DNA from: Promethearchaeia archaeon
GTDB lineage: Archaea > Asgardarchaeota > Lokiarchaeia > Sigyniarchaeales > SOKP01
Assembly: GCA_029856145.1 (NCBI GenBank)
Contig: JAHQWK010000001.1
Span: forward strand, 585,474-649,473
Length of the DNA stretch: 64,000 nt
Direction of reading: 5' to 3'
The notes under the pieces are model-generated. The model was not told the origin of the DNA and did no database searches. It saw nothing but the letters and a program-made list of their open reading frames with translations. Positions 43,386 to 51,047 of the stretch are shown piece after piece; within the stretch, counting starts at the first letter, position 1; every line of letters begins with the position of its first letter. A program made the translations under genes and the position numbers.

Positions 43386-45275
43386 ATGACAATTCATCCA
43401 TTTTCAGTTAATGAAATTAATAATTTAAGAGATTTTGTAGAAAAAAATGGATGGAAAATAGAGGCGGGTGTAGAAGATTACTTTCGGTATAGTATAAAAA
43501 AAAAGAAATTAGTCCTTTTCACGATTAAATTTCCAATAACTTTCCCTATAAGAATTAATATTCCTTTTGAAGTTGTAAATTTTCGTCTTTCAATAGCCTT
43601 TCAATTTTGGAATTTAAATCAAGAGATTTTTATTCTAATACTTTATCTGATGAAAGCCATTAGGAATTTGGCATTATCATTAACTTTGGAAAATAAATTC
43701 CCATTAGATGGAAAAAAGCAACAACTTGGAGATTTATTAAATTTAGTAATTCCAGAACTTATAAAAAATGAAAATGAAAGCACTTGGTTAAATCGCATAA
43801 GAATTTCACTGATGAATAAAAGAGATAAATTAAAAGATTATTCTGATCAAGAATTAAACCAACTTCTAAATTTCCTACAAAATCTTGGATTAAAACCGAG
43901 CTTTAAAACACCTTGGGATTTGAAATATGGAATTCCTAAAATTCGAACCTCTGAAACCCTACTTTTTTCAAATGAAGGAAACTATGATGAATTTTTTATT
44001 TTAGAGAAGGGTTATTTTACGTATTTTAAAGACCTCGAATATAATAAATTTTATCTCAGAAGCTTTTTCGATAGTTATACTCCATATATACTAAATGAAT
44101 TATTTAGTGATATTCCAGAGTTTAAATTAGAGATATTTGTAGAAAATTGGGTTAAATTTTCACGTCAAATATTGAATTCTTTAGTAGAAATTCTAAAAAC
44201 AAGAGAAATCAACCTAACAGAATTTATTCAATTTCGTCCAGAAAAAGAACTTTTATATAATCCTCATAATTTCGTAGAGGATCAAAATAATTTTCCTTTT
44301 TCTGCTTTAAATTATGAAAGTTCCATAACAAAAGAGCTATTTTCTATTAATAAGGATCTATTTAATAACCCCCCTACTAATTTTGAAGTAATAGAATCGA
44401 TGAATCAATACATTGAAGTTGAAGAATTAATAAAAAATTATAGATTTGAAGAAGCTGCTAAAGTTCTAAATGAATTATTAAAAGTGTTTAATAAAAATCA
44501 ACAAAAAAAAGTAATTATATCAATTCTCCTTAAATTAACAAAGATCGCGACACTCTTAAACCATGATGATACAGCTATTAATTATTTACAGAATGCATTA
44601 GGCGTTGCAAAATCTGGAGAAATCTCAGTAGATTTGATTATAAGAGTACACTATAAATTAGGAGTAATTTATTATAAAAGGAAAGATTTTGAAAAGGCAT
44701 CTAGTCATTTTAACATTATTATTAATTTTCTAGAAAAAGAAGAAATTTCAGTTAATAAAGAAGTATTTTTAGGCTTAGCTAATCTTTATATTGGTTTAAT
44801 TTTTTTGGAACAAAATAAAATTGTTGAATCTAAACTCCATTTCAAGAATGCTTTTCGCATTGGAAATGATCATTTGAAAGTGAAAATAAAATATTTTTTA
44901 CTTCGTGGTACTTTTTATAAAAATCATGGTAATTTCTCACTTACTCAAAAATATCTTAGAGGAGGATTAGACAATGTAGATCTAGATTTTGAAAATGAAG
45001 AAATTCTTAAAGCTTTAACAGACTTAATTCTTGAGTTATCTGAATTCTACATCCATTATAGAAAAGATGGAAGAAAAGCTTACAGCCTATTGAAGAATCT
45101 AGAAAAACAAATAAGATTAAAAGAAATTAGTAATATGAAAAGAGCAGTACGTTGGAATTTACTAATGAGTGATTACTATATTGTATTTGGAGTTGATCGT
45201 GAAAAATCTCATTTTTATTTGAAGCAAAGTCAAAAGATAAAAAATCAACTTCAAACTATAGGAGTAGTCGATTAA
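43386..45275 (+). CDS. TPR protein with N-terminal alpha/beta domain
   Basis: A 629-residue protein. About 330 N-terminal residues are mixed alpha/beta of no recognised family. From about 340 onward there are six to eight tetratricopeptide-like repeats (NHDDTAINYLQNALGVAKSG, HYKLGVIYYKRKDFEKASSHF, ANLYIGLIFLEQNKIVESKLHF). Probably a protein-interaction scaffold. It is convergent with the eS30 gene, whose stop lies 16 bases beyond its own. Confidence 0.7.
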   Translation: MTIHPFSVNEINNLRDFVEKNGWKIEAGVEDYFRYSIKKKKLVLFTIKFPITFPIRINIPFEVVNFRLSIAFQFWNLNQEIFILILYLMKAIRNLALSLTLENKFPLDGKKQQLGDLLNLVIPELIKNENESTWLNRIRISLMNKRDKLKDYSDQELNQLLNFLQNLGLKPSFKTPWDLKYGIPKIRTSETLLFSNEGNYDEFFILEKGYFTYFKDLEYNKFYLRSFFDSYTPYILNELFSDIPEFKLEIFVENWVKFSRQILNSLVEILKTREINLTEFIQFRPEKELLYNPHNFVEDQNNFPFSALNYESSITKELFSINKDLFNNPPTNFEVIESMNQYIEVEELIKNYRFEEAAKVLNELLKVFNKNQQKKVIISILLKLTKIATLLNHDDTAINYLQNALGVAKSGEISVDLIIRVHYKLGVIYYKRKDFEKASSHFNIIINFLEKEEISVNKEVFLGLANLYIGLIFLEQNKIVESKLHFKNAFRIGNDHLKVKIKYFLLRGTFYKNHGNFSLTQKYLRGGLDNVDLDFENEEILKALTDLILELSEFYIHYRKDGRKAYSLLKNLEKQIRLKEISNMKRAVRWNLLMSDYYIVFGVDREKSHFYLKQSQKIKNQLQTIGVVD

Positions 45276-45290
45276 AATAACTACATTTTG

Positions 45291-45497
45291 TTATCTTCTT
45301 TTATATTGAGCCCTTTTAGCCCCAAGACTTTCCTTCTGACCTCCAAACTGACTTTTTACTATTCGCTTTACATATAATTCTCGGAATCGCATTCTTGGAG
45401 GTTTTTTCTTCTGAGCATTCACTCCTGTCCTTTGAATTTTCGGAGTCTGCATCTTGACCTTGCCCGCCTTAGTTAAGCTACCATGCGAACCGGGTAT
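45291..45497 (-). CDS. rps30e: Ribosomal protein eS30 with apparent AUA start
   Basis: A 68-residue reading frame: (M)PGSHGSLTKAGKVK, QTPKI, PPRMRFRELYVKR. MP(G)SHGSLTKAGKVRxQTPK is the conserved start of archaeal eS30, a small-subunit protein at the decoding site. No ATG, GTG or TTG is in frame; a TGA lies four codons before PGSH. ATA at 45495-45497 gives the expected first residue, and GGGGTGAT (45503-45510) is a near-perfect Shine-Dalgarno at five-base spacing. A nine-codon ATG frame (MAPKAQRGD) overlaps the Shine-Dalgarno region in another frame. The C-terminus is longer than usual. Confidence 0.8.
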   Translation of the reverse strand: MPGSHGSLTKAGKVKMQTPKIQRTGVNAQKKKPPRMRFRELYVKRIVKSQFGGQKESLGAKRAQYKRR

Positions 45498-45502
45498 ACC
45501 TA

Positions 45503-45510
45503 ATCACCCC
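45503..45510 (-). promoter_or_regulatory. Strong Shine-Dalgarno deciding the eS30 AUA start
   Basis: On the minus strand GGGGTGAT complements the archaeal 16S rRNA tail (AUCACCUCC). It is five bases from ATA at 45495-45497 and no standard start codon is nearby in the eS30 frame. Confidence 0.65.
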
Positions 45511-45719
45511 GTTGCGCTTTTGGAGCCATTTCCCTTATTAAACAAGTCTGATGGATCAAAAATTGCAAATAATTCATAATTATTTTAAAATAAGGAACAA
45601 TTACTAAAAAGTTTTGTTAATTTTCTAATAAAATCAAACTTAAAGATTTAAACTCAAATTAGATTAAATCTGATTGTTAATCAAGCCCAAAAATCCCAAG
45701 ATTCTTACATTTTTAATAA

Positions 45720-46131
45720 TCAATAAATCTCACCTTCGAAATAAAAAGGAAAATAATATTTTGTCTTAACACCTGAATTTTTTAAATTAACCTTGAAATT
45801 GTTGACATATTCTTCTTCTAAGGGATTTCCACGTAAAACTACTTCTTCTAAGTCTGGTAATTTATTCAAACATTTAATTTCAGATATATTATTAGATTGA
45901 AACGATATACTTCTTAAATTTGTAAGGTTATCCAATCCTTGTATTTTTGCAATCTTATTGTTATAAAGTTGTAATTTTAGTGGTTTCATCAACTTGAATC
46001 ATTACAGTTTCACCTGGAAGTATATTATCGCCCGATTTTTGCCTAATTTCATTAAATTCTAATTGGGCCTCAAAGGACCAAAACCTTAATCTTGACCATA
46101 GTAAAAACCTTAAATATCGGACTCCAATTTT
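45720..46131 (-). pseudogene. SDS22-like LRR gene with an apparent frameshift
   Basis: The 3' part (45720 to about 45990) encodes LRRs (LQLYNNKIAKIQGLDNLTNL, NISEIKCLNKLPDLEEVVLRGNP). The 5' part is open in a different frame from 46131 to a stop at 45961 (FNEIRQKSGDNILPG, MIQVDETTKITTL) and has no start codon. The two frames overlap where 'DETTKIT' should run into 'LQLYNN'. One inserted or two deleted bases would join them. It is either a decayed gene or a sequencing error. A 90-codon frame from TTG at 45992 could still make the LRR part. Confidence 0.5.
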
Positions 46132-46189
46132 TTATTAAGTTTTCTCATTATTTCTTTAATTAAATTTAATTCTAATTCATGCTAAAATC

Positions 46190-46348
46190 ATGTCTGATAA
46201 AAAAATATTTGCGTCAGAAGCCAAAGATCTTGAGAAAGCCGAGGAAAAGATCCTATATAGTGATAATAAAATAGTTTGTTTCGCATGTGGAGAAGAAATT
46301 GATAATAGTACAAATATTTGTCCCTATTGCAAAACAACTATTGGGTAA
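46190..46348 (+). CDS. 52-residue zinc-ribbon protein
   Basis: ATG at 46190 opens a 52-codon frame: MSDKKIFASEAKDLEKAEEK then a zinc ribbon, CFACGEEI and CPYCKT. The N-terminal 25 residues are a charged helix. It resembles the ribbons of the next gene. Short but convincing because of the paired CxxC knuckles. Confidence 0.65.
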   Translation: MSDKKIFASEAKDLEKAEEKILYSDNKIVCFACGEEIDNSTNICPYCKTTIG

Positions 46349-46425
46349 TTTTTTCATCCAAATATCTTAAAGTTAAAGAAAAATTATAATCTATACAAAT
46401 TAACTTATAAAGAAAAGGAATTTCT

Positions 46426-46923
46426 GTGAACTTTAGTAGTGGAAGCATAAAGAAAAAAAGCCATTTGGGTATTTGGATGTTAGTGCTTATTATAATTATA
46501 TCCCTATGCTGTATATTATCTCTGCTAATAAACCCAATTTGGTGGATTCTATTGCCAATATCAATATTCTTAATTATTATAGGTCAAATGACGTCACGTT
46601 ATTTCTGGTTAGAAAGAAACATTTGTCCTAGTTGTAATGCTCCTATAAGTAAATATGGTGAATTTTGTAGAAATTGTGGTCTTAAATTATGGTTCAAGTG
46701 TCTTTCTTGCGGAAAGTATTTACGAGTTGATACTAAATTTTGTGATAATTGCAATGTTGAACTTGAACACACTGTTAAAGAAAGAGAGATTTTTAAACAT
46801 GAACCTTTAAAAAAAGGATCTCCTTTACACAAAATAACTAATTTCTGTTCTAATTGTGGTAAAGAACTAAAAAACCAAGAAAATATTAAATATTGTGAAG
46901 AATGCGGAGAAAAAATACAATAA
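46426..46923 (+). CDS. Membrane protein with three zinc-ribbon knuckle pairs
   Basis: A 165-residue protein from GTG at 46426. Two N-terminal membrane helices (about 12-33 and 36-55) are followed by tandem zinc ribbons: CPSCNAP/CRNCGLK, CLSCGKY/CDNCNVE, CSNCGKE/CEECGEK. Such 'double zinc ribbon' tails are common in Asgard and bacterial membrane adaptors. No enzyme domain. Function unknown. Confidence 0.65.
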   Translation: MNFSSGSIKKKSHLGIWMLVLIIIISLCCILSLLINPIWWILLPISIFLIIIGQMTSRYFWLERNICPSCNAPISKYGEFCRNCGLKLWFKCLSCGKYLRVDTKFCDNCNVELEHTVKEREIFKHEPLKKGSPLHKITNFCSNCGKELKNQENIKYCEECGEKIQ

Positions 46924-46964
46924 ATCCCTATTTAATTATTTGATCTCTACTTTTGGAATTAAAT

Positions 46965-47262
46965 AGAAATGATAGTAAAATCCATAGTGCCAGATAGATA
47001 AGAATATTTCGAATATATAATAGTAAAACTTCATTGTAATAAGCCAATTTTAGGAAGTAAACTGAAAATAACCAAGATATATTGAAAGAAATAATATAAA
47101 GAACAAATTTCCTTGATCATGTTTCTCTTCTCTTCCAAATCAAGTAAATCTCTACTACTATAGGAGTTATATGAATATAATCGTAATATAGAAATAAGAA
47201 AAAGAATTCATAAGAAATAATTATTCCAAGGGTTACAATTGAATAGATTAGGATTAGGGGTC
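46965..47262 (-). pseudogene. Decayed 3' copy of the neighbouring membrane protein gene
   Basis: This stretch is closely similar in sequence to the 3' half of the gene at 47704-48291 in the same orientation. In frame it reads YEFFFLFLYYDYIHITPIVV and IYLIWKRRET, then TGA (47117-47119) where the intact gene has Leu, then SRKFVLYII and SVYFLKLAYYNE. The 5' half is gone. It is a tandem duplicate in decay, separated from the intact copy by the zinc-ribbon gene at 47314-47538. Confidence 0.75.
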
Positions 47263-47313
47263 TAAAAATTTTTCAAATCTTATATTTAGAAACTATAAGG
47301 AAAAAAAAAATTA

Positions 47314-47538
47314 CTAAGAGAGATTTGCGTAATTCATAGCAATTGCTATTACAATTATTAATATTGCGAAAAACAGGATACAAGATAGACAGCAAAACTT
47401 TATTTCATGTCCTACAATATCTCTCCTTTTATTAGAACTTATTTCCTTACCACATCTTGGACAATATGATGGGATTCTCCAAGACGCAGATAAGTAAATT
47501 CTTTTTCCACAATTTGCACATTTAGGTCTTAATACCAA
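47314..47538 (-). CDS. Small zinc-ribbon protein with C-terminal membrane helix
   Basis: A 74-residue protein from TTG at 47538. An N-terminal zinc ribbon (CANCGKR, CPRCGKE) is followed by a basic patch and a C-terminal membrane helix (about 48-68), giving a tail-anchored ribbon. It lies between the two copies of the duplicated membrane gene. Function unknown. Confidence 0.55.
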   Translation of the reverse strand: MVLRPKCANCGKRIYLSASWRIPSYCPRCGKEISSNKRRDIVGHEIKFCCLSCILFFAILIIVIAIAMNYANLS

Positions 47539-47703
47539 TTTATTATTATCTTTTATGAGGTTTTTTATATAATAGTATATATCTTTATATACATATATAT
47601 AATAGATTATTTAAATATACTGAATTGAAAGTTTGAGTCTTTAAATTTTAAAAAATGAAGAGTATAATAATATTAAAATCTGTTCTTATCGAAGTACCGC
47701 CAT

Positions 47704-48291
47704 TTATGCACCTTTCTCTTTGTTATCCTTTTTTTTTTTAAAAAGAAAAGATAAGGCTACCCATAACGTAGAATAGATGATAATATTTCTTATATAAATT
47801 ATTAAATCCTCATTATTGTAAGCCAACTTTAAGAAATACACAGAAATTAGCCAAAAGATATTAATTGGAATAATATAAAGAACAAACTTCCTTGACAATG
47901 TTTCTCTTCTCTTCCAAATCAAATAAATATCTATTATAACAGGAGTTATATGTATATAATCATAATAAAAAAATAAGAAAAAGAATTCATAGATGACTAT
48001 TATACCAAGAGGTATAATTGAATAAATTAAAAAATTATTTATGTATGGATTATCACGATAAAAAAGCCATGCCAATGAAAGTGAGAAATACCATTGGCTT
48101 AGAGTGAAAATAACTAAATTTGTGCCAGGATCTCCATGCTGCCTAACTCCGTAAAGAAAAGTGTCCAAAGGTTGCCACGAAAATGGGATTAAAAACTGGA
48201 ATATTATTGATATTATTGTAGCAATCGTAATTTGAATTAAAGTTATCTTTGTTAGACTTAGATCGTTCAATTTAAATTTAGATTTAATCAT
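47704..48291 (-). CDS. Polytopic membrane protein, duplicated locus
   Basis: A 195-residue protein with about six membrane helices, a conserved-looking polar loop (DTFLYGVRQHGDPGTN) and a basic C-terminus. It is intact, while a truncated copy lies at 46965-47262. No family recognised. Confidence 0.6.
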   Translation of the reverse strand: MIKSKFKLNDLSLTKITLIQITIATIISIIFQFLIPFSWQPLDTFLYGVRQHGDPGTNLVIFTLSQWYFSLSLAWLFYRDNPYINNFLIYSIIPLGIIVIYEFFFLFFYYDYIHITPVIIDIYLIWKRRETLSRKFVLYIIPINIFWLISVYFLKLAYNNEDLIIYIRNIIIYSTLWVALSFLFKKKKDNKEKGA

Positions 48292-48404
48292 TGAATTTTC
48301 AAATTTTTAAATCATTATTATTTTTACTAAATTATCAGAATCGCGTGTTATGATAAGAAAAAGATATAAATTTTATACATTCTTTTATAAATTAACTTCT
48401 CAAT

Positions 48405-48570
48405 GGGGACTTGGTGTAGTTTTCCAAGCAATATCGCTTAGTAAGCACAACCCGGTGGCACAGCAGGCTCCAGATCCTACAAGCAAAAGCTGTTCCGTGG
48501 ACACCTGTCGGTCGGGGGTTCAAAATGGATTGCCTACGGCGCATTCCATGATCATATCCCTCAGTCCCCA
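48405..48570 (+). tRNA. trnW: tRNA-Trp (CCA) with three introns
   Basis: Acceptor GGGGACT (48405-48411) pairs with AGTCCCC (48563-48569), discriminator A; no CCA is encoded. D stem GTGT (48414-48417)/GCAC (48458-48461); anticodon stem GCAGG (48463-48467)/CCTGT (48504-48508); anticodon CCA at 48470-48472; T stem GGGGG (48514-48518)/CCCTC (48558-48562). Removing about 31 bases in the D loop (near 48420-48450), 29 bases after position 37 (48474-48502) and 32 bases in the T loop (near 48525-48556) leaves a canonical 74-base tRNA. TCCA (48469-48472) can pair with TGGA (48498-48501) as the bulge-helix-bulge core. A TTTTATA promoter box lies about 30 bases upstream. Confidence 0.85.
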
Positions 48571-48678
48571 TCTTTTTCATGCTAATCAATTACATTTCCG
48601 TCATTCGATAAGAATAGATTAATTTACACTTAGATAATATAGGTGATAATCGAATTTTATTAATTTTTTCAAAATTTC

Positions 48679-48751
48679 AATGAGGGAATATTTTCGTGAA
48701 AGCCCGATTTCACGCTCATTTTTGTCTTCTCAAAATCCTAAATATTTTGAG
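48679..48751. other. Two hairpins between tRNA-Trp and a convergent gene
   Basis: Hairpin A: AATGAG (48679-48684)/CTCATT (48715-48720) encloses a ten-base bulge and CGTGAAA/TTTCACG (48695-48714) with a GCCCGA loop. Hairpin B: CTCAAAAT/ATTTTGAG (48729-48751) with a seven-base loop. They lie between convergent transcripts and may be 3' structures, a bidirectional terminator or a small RNA. Confidence 0.45.
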
Positions 48752-48766
48752 GGTAAAAATAAAAAA

Positions 48767-50671
48767 TTAGAGGTTTTTTAGCCTCTCTTGTTCTTTTTGC
48801 TTCTTTTTTTCTAATTTTTTCTTTTGCTTTTCTAGCTTTTTTCGCTTTTTTGCTTCTAGTTTTGCTACTTTTTCTTTTTGTTTTCTTTCTTGTTTCAATC
48901 TTTCAAGTTCTTGTTTTTTTTTTTCAATAGCTTCTATTTCTTTCCTCTCCTTCTCTATACGTTCTTTTTCTAATCTGATTTGTTCTTGCTTTACCTTTTC
49001 TATTTTTTCTAACCTTGCTTTTTCTAGTTGTTCTTGCCTTCTCCTCTCCTCTTCCTTTCGAATTCTTATCAGACGTTCTCTTTCTTGTCTTTCCTTTTCT
49101 TGCTTTTCTCTTATTTTTCTTTCCCTTTCCATTCTTTCAATTCTTTCCTGCTCCAAACGAATACTTTCTAATCTTTCTCTTTCTTTTCGAGCTTCTTCTT
49201 CAAGGTCAAAAATCCATTTTCCTACTGTTCGGAGTAATTCTTGTTTTTCTTTTAATGGTAATCCATAGTTTGGTTCCTTTTTCAAGAAGATGTTAGCATG
49301 TTTACTCATTTCCCATATTTTTTTCTGTTCGGTTGTTGTTGCGCTTACACCTATTTGCCTCATACTTTCTCTAGCGATTTCAAATGCTTGTCCAATAGAT
49401 CTCATTTCGTAGTCTTCATCTATAACTTTTCTAAGATATAATAAAATTTGTTTAACGTCAGGCTTAGGGGGATTTGGTAATGGTTTAGACTCTACCTTTT
49501 TGGATTTTAATGTTTCTAACTCAAATTTTTCTTGTTTGTGGTCGGGTATTTTTATGGGGCTAATACTAGGTTGTTGAATATCATTTTGGAGAAGATAAGC
49601 GGGGTACTCTTCTGTTTTAGACAAAACTGGGGTCTCTTTTTTTGCTTTTCTTTTAAATTGGACGGGCCAACTGACAAAGGAATACAAACGGTCTTCTGCA
49701 GAGGTAAAAATAGATTCTTTAGACGTTTTTGTATTGATTGATTTGCTTTTTTTCGAAGAGATTTGTGGTATATTGGAGTTTAGCATTGTCGATGCCTTTT
49801 CTGTTATAGAGAAGAGATACATTGGATCATACTCAAGATTAGAATAAATACTTTTCAAATAGTCAATATTACCTTCTATAACACTGAGATTTACATGAGA
49901 TATTGTTTCTTGTAAATGTTGATCTGCTGCAAAAATAATTCCATCTAATCCAGCTGTTGAATTTAGGTAAGAAGTATCGGGATTTCCTCTCATTTTATCA
50001 GAAACTAAAATTTGATTGTAAAAATCCCAATGTGTACTCAAAAGCATATGACCATCTTTAGCAATTTGATAGGAATCGTCTTTACGGATTCTTTCCATCA
50101 TTTCCAAAAATATATCTTTATTAGGTATGAAAACATTTCTCATTAATGCCCCTTTTATGAAAGTTAGATGATTCTCTGATTTATAAGACAAGTCTACAGG
50201 GACTTTAATCACTTTTTCTGCTATGATAACATCTCGATCTTCTTCTAAAGTTATATTTCCTGAAGTAGCCATGTGGTCATATACAAAGTCTGATAGTACT
50301 AATCCTGTCAATATTCTATTATCGGTAATATATTTACCAGATTCTAATTCAAATTTTAGGAAATAATATCCTAAGCCAAATAGGTAATGAAGCGTTCCTT
50401 TTGCAGTCTCAATTGAATAGTCATAACCGCTTAAAAATATAACTGCATCTGAGACTATTTTTGACACTGGATGATGGACATAGGTTCCTAATGTAGGATA
50501 ACCTAATAAATCACTCCAACTAGGTATCATAAAAAGAGAGTCATGGGGAAATAATTTATTCTCCTTTTTTTGTTTTTCAATTCTTTCTTTTTCAAGCTGT
50601 TCTTTTTCAAATCGCTCTTTTTCTAACCTTTCATTTTCCAACTGTTCTTCATTTATTTTCTCTATTCCCAT
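48767..50671 (-). CDS. Protein with unknown N-terminal domain and long charged helix tail
   Basis: A 634-residue protein. It starts with a 40-residue Glu/Lys/Arg helix, then a folded region (about 42-300, FPHDSLFMIPSWSDLLGYPT, HPVSKIVSDAVIFLSGYDY) of no recognised family. A disordered Pro/Lys linker, a short helical domain (about 400-480) and about 130 residues of nearly pure K/E/R/Q heptads follow, predicting a single long charged helix. No membrane helix. Possibly structural or a tether. Function unknown. Confidence 0.6.
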   Translation of the reverse strand: MGIEKINEEQLENERLEKERFEKEQLEKERIEKQKKENKLFPHDSLFMIPSWSDLLGYPTLGTYVHHPVSKIVSDAVIFLSGYDYSIETAKGTLHYLFGLGYYFLKFELESGKYITDNRILTGLVLSDFVYDHMATSGNITLEEDRDVIIAEKVIKVPVDLSYKSENHLTFIKGALMRNVFIPNKDIFLEMMERIRKDDSYQIAKDGHMLLSTHWDFYNQILVSDKMRGNPDTSYLNSTAGLDGIIFAADQHLQETISHVNLSVIEGNIDYLKSIYSNLEYDPMYLFSITEKASTMLNSNIPQISSKKSKSINTKTSKESIFTSAEDRLYSFVSWPVQFKRKAKKETPVLSKTEEYPAYLLQNDIQQPSISPIKIPDHKQEKFELETLKSKKVESKPLPNPPKPDVKQILLYLRKVIDEDYEMRSIGQAFEIARESMRQIGVSATTTEQKKIWEMSKHANIFLKKEPNYGLPLKEKQELLRTVGKWIFDLEEEARKERERLESIRLEQERIERMERERKIREKQEKERQERERLIRIRKEEERRRQEQLEKARLEKIEKVKQEQIRLEKERIEKERKEIEAIEKKKQELERLKQERKQKEKVAKLEAKKRKKLEKQKKKLEKKKQKEQERLKNL

Positions 50672-50757
50672 AATACCAACTCTAAATATATTTTTTAATT
50701 TAAAAATAAAAATGATTTTTACATATTATAAATACTTACTATTAATTTATGATTTTA

Positions 50758-51039
50758 TCATTTTTTCTCAATATTTTTCGGCTTCCAGTATACACGATTC
50801 ATTAATAGTGGATTAAGCTTGATAGCACCTGGGTTCGGGCACTCATCTACACAGCAACCGCAATACCAGCATTCTCCGGGATATAGTACGATTGGAGGGT
50901 TTCCTTTCTCTGGATTTGGTACAAATATATCTATTTGGCATACTTCCATGCATCTATTACACCCATTGCAAATATCAGGATTAAATATTATAGGATTCGA
51001 AATTCCTGGTTCGGGAATTGCATAAACTTTTTTATCCAT
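50758..51039 (-). CDS. 2[4Fe-4S] ferredoxin subunit (AprB-like)
   Basis: A 93-residue ferredoxin with CNGCNRCMEVC and CWYCGCCVDEC motifs. The second, preceded by PGE, resembles AprB of adenylylsulfate reductase (PEQCWECYSC). ATG at 51039 is chosen because GGAGGGTGA, which includes the stop of the upstream flavoprotein gene, is its Shine-Dalgarno. It probably carries electrons to or from that flavoprotein. Confidence 0.8.
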   Translation of the reverse strand: MDKKVYAIPEPGISNPIIFNPDICNGCNRCMEVCQIDIFVPNPEKGNPPIVLYPGECWYCGCCVDECPNPGAIKLNPLLMNRVYWKPKNIEKK

Positions 51040-51047
51040 TATTTTAT

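Noticed and set aside
47117..47119. TGA in the membrane-gene copy read as selenocysteine
   Set aside because: The intact paralogue has Leu there, the 5' half is missing and no SECIS follows.
48350..48622. 90-codon frame over the tRNA-Trp locus
   Set aside because: The sequence is fully explained by a three-intron tRNA; the frame is accidental.
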